NCBI GenBank assembly: GCA_965229625.1
Contig: CBDDJJ010000001.1
Coordinates: forward strand, 1,426,001 to 1,490,000
Length of the DNA: 64,000 nucleotides
DNA from: JANQIO01 sp965229625
Lineage (GTDB): Bacteria; Pseudomonadota; Gammaproteobacteria; Pseudomonadales; Halieaceae
Direction of reading: 5' to 3'
The notes beneath the pieces are model-generated. The model ran no database searches. It was not told where the DNA came from and worked only from the letters and a program-made list of their open reading frames with translations. Of this stretch, positions 25,243 through 33,587 are shown piece by piece. How positions within the stretch are numbered: position 1 is the stretch's first letter; each line of letters starts with the position of its first letter. A program made the translations under genes and the position numbers.

Positions 25243-26736
25243 TCATTGATCGCTGACATGCTCCCGATCAATGGCCAGGGCCTGCAGCGGCTCCAGACGA
25301 ATGTCCGCCATCCCGTCGCCATCCACGGTCACCCGGGCGGGTGTACCCAGCAGGTTGGTATAGGTCCCTGGAGGTAGCCCGGTCTTGAGGGGGCCTTGCA
25401 ACACCGCATCCTCATCACGATTGATAGCGACAAAACCCTGCACCCACTGGCCGCGGCTCACGTCGAAGCCAAGCTGGGTGCCGCCCTTGCTCCACCAGTG
25501 GGCCACATCGATGGCGCCGGCGGCGCGCGCCCGGTTGCGAAAGCCCACCATGGCCAGCATCGGTTCGCGCCGGTGTTCGCACACCCAGTTATCCTGGCCG
25601 CAGTCAGCCACACCCGCCGCGTTGTAAACCGGAAGCGTATTGCCCTTACCGTCGTGGGGTGGACCGGCGCTGTCGTGTATCCCATCCCAGCGGTAGCTCG
25701 ACATCAGCTTGGGGTAACCGTAGGGCCAGCCCAGCAGGAAGACGTTGGCCAGGTCATAGACCACGCCGTCGCGGTGGGTGGTTTCCGCCGACATGCCATG
25801 GCCGCGCTGGTTGTCATGATTGTCGACAAACACGACGGCATCGCTGCTGGGCAGCAGGCCCCCTGCCTCGTCAAGGCCATTGAGCCTGTGCAACTCGCTG
25901 CGCGCAAACGCCTCGCCGAGGCGGCGGCTATAGAGAAACTCGGTGACATCGGCAATCGATGAGTAGTCGAACACGCCCACCACTTCACCACGGGTGTCGA
26001 CGACTTCCTGGAATACGTAGAAGTCGCCCGCCAGTTCCCGCAGAATCGCGGCGATGTCCTGCGGGTACATGTGTTTCGCCGCATCCAGTCGAAAGCCGGC
26101 CACGCCGCGGTCCAACAAGTCCTGCAGGTACTCGACCTGCAGCGCCCTCACCTCGGCATTGCCGTTGTCCAGATCGCGCAGGTCCAGCAGCTGGCAACGC
26201 CGCAGGCGATCGGCCTTTGCGGCATTGAGTGCCGGGTCACTGGAGGCCTGGTAGTCCTCGCCAGCAATTTTGCAGAAACGGTTGAAGTGGCGGTCTTCCA
26301 GGTCCCGGTAGCGTCGCGCCTCGACATCAAACGGTGTGCCCGCCACGCCGACACCGACCTGGTCGCCCATGTGGTTGAGCACCGCGTCCACATAGATACC
26401 CACCCCGGCAGCCCGACAGCGCTGCACCATGTCGTCGAAGGCATCGGCATCGCCGGAGCGGCTGACCAGGTCATAGGTCACCGGCTGGTAACGTGCCCAC
26501 CAGGCATGGGGAATGGCGAGTTTCGGGCTGCGATGATCGATGTGCTCATTGGGCGGCGACACCTGCACTGCGGAGAATCCTGCGGGGCCCAGCACCTGCT
26601 CACATTCAAGGGCCACATCCTGCCAACGCCATTCGAACAGTTGCACGAATACACTGCGGTTCCCTGCAGACGCCGCGGGCTCCGCGGCAGCACTGGCAGC
26701 AATCAGCAGGCCGAGCAGTAGTACCGGCAGCCTCAT
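25243..26736 (-). CDS. Alpha-amylase GH13, animal-type chloride-dependent, secreted
   Basis: 497-residue endo-alpha-amylase with a signal peptide (cleavage near residue 18-24). Catalytic residues: Asp218 (GFRLDAAKHM), Glu244 (FQEVVD) and Asp308 (VDNHDNQRGHG). The chloride site of animal and Pseudoalteromonas-type amylases is complete: Arg216, Asn306 and Arg349 (MSSYRW), the last being the arginine of pancreatic amylase rather than the lysine of the cold-adapted bacterial enzyme. It is the last gene of the glgB-glgX-glgP-malQ operon, its ATGA overlapping the malQ stop by 4 bp. It would cut external starch and glycogen into oligomers. Confidence 0.92.
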   Translation of the reverse strand: MRLPVLLLGLLIAASAAAEPAASAGNRSVFVQLFEWRWQDVALECEQVLGPAGFSAVQVSPPNEHIDHRSPKLAIPHAWWARYQPVTYDLVSRSGDADAFDDMVQRCRAAGVGIYVDAVLNHMGDQVGVGVAGTPFDVEARRYRDLEDRHFNRFCKIAGEDYQASSDPALNAAKADRLRRCQLLDLRDLDNGNAEVRALQVEYLQDLLDRGVAGFRLDAAKHMYPQDIAAILRELAGDFYVFQEVVDTRGEVVGVFDYSSIADVTEFLYSRRLGEAFARSELHRLNGLDEAGGLLPSSDAVVFVDNHDNQRGHGMSAETTHRDGVVYDLANVFLLGWPYGYPKLMSSYRWDGIHDSAGPPHDGKGNTLPVYNAAGVADCGQDNWVCEHRREPMLAMVGFRNRARAAGAIDVAHWWSKGGTQLGFDVSRGQWVQGFVAINRDEDAVLQGPLKTGLPPGTYTNLLGTPARVTVDGDGMADIRLEPLQALAIDREHVSDQ

Positions 26737-28901
26737 GATCTTGCCTCGCGCACGGCGGCACAGATCGCCCTGACGGAGTCACGCTGGAACAGGCCCTCCA
26801 GCGACCAGCGTAATTTCCGCTGCCAGTTGCGGTGGTTCTGGAAGGTGCCGGGCACGTTGACCGGTGACAGCATCTCCATGAGGTCCTCAACCTGCACCAG
26901 CATCACCGCCGAGCGGCTGCTGGCCAGGAAGCGGTGCACGGCGGCATTGAGCTCCGTTGTCATGGCCGGAATGGCGGCGGCATCGCGCTCGCCCTGCCAG
27001 CCAGCCTCGGCCACCAGCGCATCCAGTAGCTGCTGCCGGTCCAGCCTCCGGCCCTGGCGCATTTCCTCCGCCACGCACTCCGCACCCAGCAGACCGAGTT
27101 CGGACCTTAGATTGATATCCGAGCTATCCCACCAGCTCGCCAGGGTGGGCAGGTCATGAGTGGTGACCGCGGCGACGGCCTCGCGCGGGTATTCCGAGGG
27201 CGTCGCCATGGCGGTCTTGCTTTTTTCGAAGTAAAGCACCTTGTAGGAGAACAGGTGGTTCTGCTCCATCACCTCAGTGAGTTGCTCGGGGACTGTGCCC
27301 AGGTCCTCGCCGATCACCAGGCAATGGTTACGCTCGCTTTCCAGTGCCAGCATCCCCAGCAGATCCTGCAGGGGATAGTTCACATAGGCGCCGTTCACGG
27401 CGCCACCCGGGCGCGGTATCCACCACAGGCGCAGCAGCGACACCGCGTGATCGAAACGCACCGCGCCGCACACCGACATATTGGCGCGCAGGTCCTCCGC
27501 GAACAGCTTGTAGCCGGAGTCCCGCAGGTCGCGCGGGTCCATGGGTGGAAAGCCCCAGTCCTGCCCGGAGCGGGCCAGCTCGTCCGGCGGCGCGCCGGCG
27601 CTGGCCTCCAGGCAGAAGGCTGACTGGTTGGACCATACCTGGGAACCATTGAGGTCAATGCCCACGGCTAGGTCGAGGTAGATGCCCACCGTCATGCCAC
27701 AGTCCCGGGCCACCGCCTGGGCGGCGCGCAGCTGCCGGTAGGCGCACCACTGCAGGAACTCGTAGTAGCGAATGCGATCGGCGTGCTCTCCGGCGAAGGC
27801 CTGCACCGCGTCTGAGTGAGGGTCCCGGTAGGCTTCCGGCCAGACCGGCCAGCCCCAGATCTGCATATCCTGGCGCAGGAAGTGCTCGTGCAATGTGTCG
27901 TAGGTGGCGTGCAGGCGCAACGGTTCGCCACGGCGTTCACACCAGGCCAGGAAGGCCGCACCCGTCTCACCCCCGGACTCGAGCTCATGCTCGACGAAGT
28001 GCTGGTAGAGTCGTTCAAGCACCGGCAACTTGCAGTCCGCCACACCCTGGTAGTCGACCAGGTGTGTCTCGCGAAGACTCGCCAGCCGTGCCTGGAAAGC
28101 ATCACTCTGCACCTGCTGCTGAACGGCCTCACAGCTGTCGTAGCCTGGCACGGCCAGCGGGTCGATATACATCACATTCAGGAAGGCCCGGTTGGAGGGG
28201 CTGTAGGGGGAGAAGTGCAGCGGGTTGGCGGGAAACAGGGCGTGCAGCGGGTTGAGCCCGACAACGTCGACGCCCTGGCTGGCAGACTGCCGCACCAGTT
28301 CCACCAGGTCGGTGAAGTCGCCCATCCCCCAGTTGCGTTCGCTGCGAACGGTATAGAGCTGCACGGTAACCCCGTAGACCCGTCCTCCCTCGGCCAGCCG
28401 GGGGGGCTGCCAGGACGTGCGCGGCGCCACGATCAGCTGACTGCTGCACACCTCGGTTCCATCGGCCCCCAGCAGCTCCAGCTGGTGGTAACCGCAGGGG
28501 CAGCCATGGTTAAGGGTTACCGGCACCCGATGCACAGATTCACCCGCCAGCGTATCGAGGCTACCGAGTGACAGGTCGAGGGCCGGCAGCGCCAGGGTTT
28601 CCCCTTCCTCCAGGTGAATTCGCAAACTGTGACCACTCGCGCCTTCGGGCAACAGCAGGTCGAATCGCAAGGCTTCATTACTGCGCAGCAGCAGTGTTCT
28701 CGGCAGCGGCCGCAGCGCTTCGTGGTCCAGGTGCTGCAAGGCTTCGCCGGCGGCCTGTTCGCTGTCGAACTGCCCGCACATGGCAGCCAGTACCGCCATA
28801 CGCGCAGTGTTGGCAATCTCTACCGGATCCTTCCTGTAGTCCAGGTAGTCGCGAGCAATGCCGACACGATCACTGAGTATTTCCAGCCTGTTCATCAACA
28901 T
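26733..28901 (-). CDS. malQ: 4-alpha-glucanotransferase (amylomaltase)
   Basis: 722-residue GH77 enzyme that moves alpha-1,4-glucan segments between malto-oligosaccharides and frees glucose. An N-terminal extension of about 160 residues with beta-sandwich character precedes the barrel, as in the long E. coli-type MalQ. Catalytic motifs: 'VRFDHAVSLLRLWW' (nucleophile Asp), 'GEDLGTVPE' (acid/base Glu) and 'THDLPTLASWW' (Asp). It overlaps the amylase start by 4 bp and lies 79 bp after glgP. With GlgP it recycles short oligosaccharides to glucose-1-phosphate and glucose. Confidence 0.93.
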   Translation of the reverse strand: MLMNRLEILSDRVGIARDYLDYRKDPVEIANTARMAVLAAMCGQFDSEQAAGEALQHLDHEALRPLPRTLLLRSNEALRFDLLLPEGASGHSLRIHLEEGETLALPALDLSLGSLDTLAGESVHRVPVTLNHGCPCGYHQLELLGADGTEVCSSQLIVAPRTSWQPPRLAEGGRVYGVTVQLYTVRSERNWGMGDFTDLVELVRQSASQGVDVVGLNPLHALFPANPLHFSPYSPSNRAFLNVMYIDPLAVPGYDSCEAVQQQVQSDAFQARLASLRETHLVDYQGVADCKLPVLERLYQHFVEHELESGGETGAAFLAWCERRGEPLRLHATYDTLHEHFLRQDMQIWGWPVWPEAYRDPHSDAVQAFAGEHADRIRYYEFLQWCAYRQLRAAQAVARDCGMTVGIYLDLAVGIDLNGSQVWSNQSAFCLEASAGAPPDELARSGQDWGFPPMDPRDLRDSGYKLFAEDLRANMSVCGAVRFDHAVSLLRLWWIPRPGGAVNGAYVNYPLQDLLGMLALESERNHCLVIGEDLGTVPEQLTEVMEQNHLFSYKVLYFEKSKTAMATPSEYPREAVAAVTTHDLPTLASWWDSSDINLRSELGLLGAECVAEEMRQGRRLDRQQLLDALVAEAGWQGERDAAAIPAMTTELNAAVHRFLASSRSAVMLVQVEDLMEMLSPVNVPGTFQNHRNWQRKLRWSLEGLFQRDSVRAICAAVREARS

Positions 28902-28980
28902 GCCATGGCATCCGGATTGGCGATACCGCCGATGTCCTCGCCGCCACCATCGATGCCATTGCCCTGTGTTTCCGGTGTTT

Positions 28981-31461
28981 TCACGGGTTTGCGTCCAACC
29001 CCCAGATGTCGCGCGCGTAGTCGCGAATGGTCCTGTCGCTTGAGAAGCGGCCGCTGGCCGCCGTGTTCAAAATGCTGGAGCGCAGCCAACGCTCGCGGTC
29101 ACGATAAGCGCGTGCAACCTCCTGCTGGGCGGCAACTAAGGCCGGGAAATCCACCAGCGTCATCCACGGGTCGGTGGGGCTCAGCAGCGCATCCATCAGC
29201 GGCTGGTAAATGCCGGTTTCGTCACCGCAGAATTCGTCGCTGCCCAGGCGTGCCAGCACCCGCTGCAGTTCCGGGCTGGCATCCAGGTAGCGCTCCGGAT
29301 CATAGTCCTGACGGGTCGCCTGTACTTCCTCGGTGCTAAGACCAAAGGGAAACCCGTGCTCTGCGCCCACCGCCTCGAAAATTTCGATGTTGGCGCCATC
29401 CATGGTGCCGATAGTCAGGGCGCCGTTCATCATGAACTTCATATTGCCGGTACCGGAGGCCTCCTTGCCCGCCGTGGAAATCTGCTCGGACAGATCTGTA
29501 CCGGGGCAGATTACTTCCATGGCGGATACACCGTAGTTGGGCATGAAAGCCACTCGCAGCCAGTCACGGGCCGCCGGGTCATTGTTGACCCGCTGGGCAA
29601 TGCCGTTGATGAGACGCACAATCAACTTGGCCAGCACATAGCTGGGCGCCGCCTTGCCGCCAATCAGGACACAGCGCGGCAGCATGCCTTCGGTATCACC
29701 GCGCTCGATGCGGTCGTACAGGTGAATGATGTGCAGCGCGTTGAGCAGTTGGCGCTTGTACTCATGAATACGCTTGACCTGCACGTCGAACAGAAATGCA
29801 GGATCAAACTCGACCCCGCAACGCGCTGCCACCAGCTCCGCCAGGCGCTGCTTGTTGACCTGCTTCACGGCGTGCCAACGGGCCTGGAAGTCGCGATCCT
29901 CAGCGTGGTCACGCAGGGCCGTCAACGCGGTAGCATCATCCAGCCAGCTGCTGCCAATGGTGTCATGCAACAGGGTGGCCAGGCCGTGGTTGCACTGCGA
30001 CAACCAGCGCCGATGGGTCACGCCATTGGTCTTGTTGTTGAATTTCTCGGGCCATAGCGCATAGAAATCGCTGAATAGCTGTGATGTCAGCAGACCCGAG
30101 TGCAATGCCGCCACCCCGTTCACCGACATGCCGCCAGCAATACCCAGGTAGGCCATGCGCACCTGGGGATGGTCACCGCGCGAGATGATGGCCATGCGAC
30201 CCAGGCGTTCAGCATCCCCAGGCCATTTGGCCTCGAGTTCCTCACAGAAGCGCCGGTTTATCTCGAGAACAATCTCGGTGATGCGCGGCAGCAGATACTC
30301 GAACATGGACAACGGCCACTGCTCAAGCGCTTCGGGTAGCAAGGTGTGATTGGTATAGGCCATGGAGTCGCGAGTAATGCCCCAGGCTTCGTCCCACTCC
30401 AGTTCGTGCTCATCGATCAGCAGGCGCATCAGTTCCGGGATGGCACAGATCGGATGGGTGTCGTTGAGCTGGAAACAGTTGAGCTCGGCAAAACGGCTGA
30501 AGTCTTCCCCGTGCTGATCCACCCAGCCGGCCAGCACGTCCTGCAGGCTGGCGGAGCAGTGGAAATACTGCTGGCGCAGGCGCAACAGCTTGCCCGCCTC
30601 GGTATGATCGGCGGGATAGAGCACCATGGTGATCTGCTCTGCCTGGTTCTTGGCAGTGACCGAGGCCATGTGATCACCGGCGTTGAAGGCATCAAGGTCC
30701 AGGGCGTTGCTGGCCTGCGCCGACCACAACCTGAGCAAATTGACCCGCTCATTGCCGTGCCCCGGCACCGGGATATCGTAGGGCACCGCCATCACATCCT
30801 CGGTATCCACCAGGCGCACGTGAGCCCGACCGGCGTCGTCGACCTCGTGCTCAATGTGTCCGAAAAAGGGTACTCGTCGTGCCTGGTCCGGGCGCTTGAT
30901 CTCCCACGGGTAACCCCAGCGCAGCCAGTTGTCCGGGTGTTCCACCTGGTAACCCTCTTCGATGGACTGGCGAAACATGCCATAGCGGTAGCGCAGCCCG
31001 TAGCCCGTGACCGGCAGGTCCAGGGTGGCGCAGCTATCCAGAAAACAGGCCGCCAGGCGACCGAGTCCACCGTTGCCGAGGCCGGCGTCGTGCTCCTGCT
31101 CGGCCAGCTCCTCATAGGCCACTCCCAGCTCACGCAGCGCGCCAGCCAGCTCGTCGTGCAGGTTGAGATTGTCGACCGCGTTGGTCAGCAGCCGCCCCAT
31201 GAGAAATTCCAACGACAGGTAGTGCACTTGCTTGCGCTCGCCGGCCAGGTCTGCCTGGCGTTGCGCTACTGCGGGGCCGATCATCTGGTCGCGCAGCGTC
31301 AGGCCCAGAGCTTTGAACAGGGCCCGCGGGGTGCTGTCATCGGCCTCCGCCTCGCCCAACGAGACATTCAGGTGCCGGCGAATATCTTCCGCCAGTTCGT
31401 GGGCGGCGCTGTCTTCGACGGCGCTTGCCACCGGGGGCTCAGGAACATCTGCCACAGGCAT
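28981..31461 (-). CDS. glgP: Glycogen/maltodextrin phosphorylase
   Basis: 826-residue GT35 enzyme that releases glucose-1-phosphate from alpha-1,4-glucans. The pyridoxal-phosphate lysine is in 'EASGTGNMKFMMNGALTIGT' near residue 665; other family landmarks are 'HYLSLEFLMGRLL', 'GLGNGGLGRLAACFLDS' and 'VKRIHEYKRQLLN'. An N-terminal acidic tail of about 25 residues is unusual but harmless. Its ATG shares one base with the glgX stop (TAATG), so the two are coupled. No phosphoglucomutase gene lies in this window. Confidence 0.95.
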   Translation of the reverse strand: MPVADVPEPPVASAVEDSAAHELAEDIRRHLNVSLGEAEADDSTPRALFKALGLTLRDQMIGPAVAQRQADLAGERKQVHYLSLEFLMGRLLTNAVDNLNLHDELAGALRELGVAYEELAEQEHDAGLGNGGLGRLAACFLDSCATLDLPVTGYGLRYRYGMFRQSIEEGYQVEHPDNWLRWGYPWEIKRPDQARRVPFFGHIEHEVDDAGRAHVRLVDTEDVMAVPYDIPVPGHGNERVNLLRLWSAQASNALDLDAFNAGDHMASVTAKNQAEQITMVLYPADHTEAGKLLRLRQQYFHCSASLQDVLAGWVDQHGEDFSRFAELNCFQLNDTHPICAIPELMRLLIDEHELEWDEAWGITRDSMAYTNHTLLPEALEQWPLSMFEYLLPRITEIVLEINRRFCEELEAKWPGDAERLGRMAIISRGDHPQVRMAYLGIAGGMSVNGVAALHSGLLTSQLFSDFYALWPEKFNNKTNGVTHRRWLSQCNHGLATLLHDTIGSSWLDDATALTALRDHAEDRDFQARWHAVKQVNKQRLAELVAARCGVEFDPAFLFDVQVKRIHEYKRQLLNALHIIHLYDRIERGDTEGMLPRCVLIGGKAAPSYVLAKLIVRLINGIAQRVNNDPAARDWLRVAFMPNYGVSAMEVICPGTDLSEQISTAGKEASGTGNMKFMMNGALTIGTMDGANIEIFEAVGAEHGFPFGLSTEEVQATRQDYDPERYLDASPELQRVLARLGSDEFCGDETGIYQPLMDALLSPTDPWMTLVDFPALVAAQQEVARAYRDRERWLRSSILNTAASGRFSSDRTIRDYARDIWGLDANP

Positions 31462-33587
31462 TACTCATCCTTTTCTGTTGCGGTAAAGGTCAGGAGCACC
31501 ACCGAACGCTGCCGCAACAGCAGGTGGCCTCCGGCCAGGTACTCGACGCCGCCGCCGGTGTAATCGCGGTTGGCAGTATCGAGCTGGGTAGTCCAGCTAC
31601 CGGCGACGGGCGCCGGTAGCTGGAAGGGAACATTCTGGGCACTGCCATTGACCAGCAACAGCAGGGCCTGCTCGCCGGGCGCAGTGAGCAGCTTGCCGAG
31701 CCAGGCCTGGTGCGGGTTGTCCCAGGCCTGACGATCCATCGGCTTGCCAGCGCGGTCGTACCAGCGGCACTGGAGGACGTCGACCTCGCCGGTGTCGTGG
31801 ACGTAGGCTGGCCAGCGCAGCATGGCGTGACGGCGTCGCAACGCCAGCAGGTGTCGCACAAATTCAAGGAAGCCGGCTTCGGGGCCGTCCAACGCCCGCC
31901 AGTCAAACCAGCTGGTTTCGTTGTCCTGACAGTAGGCGTTGTTATTGCCCTGCTGGCTGCGACCAACTTCATCGCCCATCAGCAGCATGGGCGTGCCCTG
32001 GGAGAGCAGCAGCGTGGCCAGCAAGTTGCGGCGCTGTCGCAGCCGCAAACCCTCGATGCGTGGATCGGTGCTGGGCCCTTCCTCACCGTAGTTGCTGCTG
32101 AAGTCGTGCTGGTGACCGTCGCGGTTGTTTTCACCGTTGGCGTGGTTGTCGCGCTCGTCATAGCTCACCAGGTCAGCCAGGGTAAAGCCGTCGTGGCTGG
32201 TCACGAAGTTGATACTCGCCGACGGCTTGCGACCGGGAGCCTCGAACAGGTCGCCGGAACCGTGTAGGGCCCTGGCCAGACCCGGTAGCTGCCCGTGGTC
32301 GCCGCGCCAGAAACGCCTCACTGTATCGCGGTAACGATCGTTCCATTCGCACCAGCCTGCCGGGAACTGCCCCAACCGGTAGCCCTCCGGGCCGACATCC
32401 CAGGGCTCAGCCACCAGCAGTCGCTCTCCCAGCAGCGGGTCCTGAGCCAGCGCCTTGAAGAAGGCGCTGTCGGGATTGAACTGACCACCTTCCCGGGCCA
32501 GGGCCGGAGCGAGGTCAAAGCGGAAGCCGTCGATATCCATCGCTTGCGCCCAGTAGCGCAGGCTGTCCAGCACCAGGGCGCGAACCTGCGGGTGCTCCAG
32601 GTCAAGGGTGTTGCCACAGCCGGTGTCGTTGACGTAGTAGCGCGGGTTTTCGGGACTGAGGCGGTAATAATTCAGGTTGTCGATGCCGCGGAAGCACAGG
32701 TTGGGGCCGAGGTGATTACCCTCGCCGGTGTGGTTATAGACCACATCCAGCACCACTTCGATACCCGCTTCGTGCAGCCGATCCACCAGGGCGCGGAACT
32801 CGGCGGGCTGCGGCTGGCTTGAATAGCGCACGGCGGGAGCGAAGAAACCGATGGTATTGTAGCCCCAGTAATTGCGGAGCCCGTGCTGCTGCAGGTGCGG
32901 CTCATCGACAAAGGCCTGCACCGGCATCAGTTCCACCGCGTCAATGCCGAGGGCTTTCAGGTAATCGATGATGCGCGCGTCCGACATGCCGGCAAAAGTG
33001 CCCCGCAGCTCCGGCGGCAACGCTTCGTGGCGCATGGTGAGGCCGCGTACGTGGGCTTCGTAGATCACCCTGTCGGTTCGCGGACCATGCGAGCGCTCCG
33101 GCGCAGCCTGCAAATCCGGCATCACCACGCAGCGCGGCATGACCGGTGCGCTGTCACGCTCATCAAAGCCAAGGTCTTCGCGCTCACCACCCTGCTTAAA
33201 AGCGTAATGTCGCGGACCCAGCAACAGTTCGCCAGTGATCCAGCGTGCGTAGGGGTCGAGTAGCAGTTTGTGGGGGTTGAATCGATGCCCGACCTCCGGC
33301 GCCCAGGGCCCATGCACCCGATAGCCGTATTGCGTGCCCGCAGCCAGGCCGGTCAGGTGCTCTCGCCAGATGCCGCCTGCGCCGCGTGCCAGGTCAATAC
33401 GGCGGGTCTCCTCGCCGCTGTGGCCGTCGAAAAGGCACAGTTCCACCCGTTCAGCGTGCTCGCTGAACAGCGCAAAACTGACCCCATCTTCATCGAGGTG
33501 GGCGCCGAGCCGTGCACTCGGTTCGTCGATCAAGGTCTCTTGGCTGTCCATTGGCTCATGGCTGTCCATAGGCTCATGGCTGTTCAT
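31461..33587 (-). CDS. glgX: Glycogen debranching enzyme GlgX
   Basis: 708-residue GH13_11 isoamylase-type enzyme that cuts alpha-1,6 branches left after phosphorylase action. An N-terminal CBM48 ('GVSFALFSEHAERVELCLFD') is followed by the barrel with 'YNHTGEGN', 'GFRFDLAPALARE' (Asp nucleophile), 'VAEPWDVGPEGY' (Glu) and 'VTSHDGFTLADL' (Asp). The first 18 codons are three imperfect copies of an 18-bp unit, each beginning with ATG (MNSHEP, MDSHEP, MDSQET), so three starts are possible. The first ATG overlaps the glgB stop as ATGA. Confidence 0.94.
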   Translation of the reverse strand: MNSHEPMDSHEPMDSQETLIDEPSARLGAHLDEDGVSFALFSEHAERVELCLFDGHSGEETRRIDLARGAGGIWREHLTGLAAGTQYGYRVHGPWAPEVGHRFNPHKLLLDPYARWITGELLLGPRHYAFKQGGEREDLGFDERDSAPVMPRCVVMPDLQAAPERSHGPRTDRVIYEAHVRGLTMRHEALPPELRGTFAGMSDARIIDYLKALGIDAVELMPVQAFVDEPHLQQHGLRNYWGYNTIGFFAPAVRYSSQPQPAEFRALVDRLHEAGIEVVLDVVYNHTGEGNHLGPNLCFRGIDNLNYYRLSPENPRYYVNDTGCGNTLDLEHPQVRALVLDSLRYWAQAMDIDGFRFDLAPALAREGGQFNPDSAFFKALAQDPLLGERLLVAEPWDVGPEGYRLGQFPAGWCEWNDRYRDTVRRFWRGDHGQLPGLARALHGSGDLFEAPGRKPSASINFVTSHDGFTLADLVSYDERDNHANGENNRDGHQHDFSSNYGEEGPSTDPRIEGLRLRQRRNLLATLLLSQGTPMLLMGDEVGRSQQGNNNAYCQDNETSWFDWRALDGPEAGFLEFVRHLLALRRRHAMLRWPAYVHDTGEVDVLQCRWYDRAGKPMDRQAWDNPHQAWLGKLLTAPGEQALLLLVNGSAQNVPFQLPAPVAGSWTTQLDTANRDYTGGGVEYLAGGHLLLRQRSVVLLTFTATEKDE
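33534..33587. repeat. Three 18-bp tandem repeats at glgX start
   Basis: Units at 33587-33570, 33569-33552 and 33551-33534 (minus strand). Units 1 and 2 match 16/18 and units 2 and 3 match 15/18. Each begins with ATG and is one multiple of 18, so copy changes keep the frame and offer alternative starts. Confidence 0.85.
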
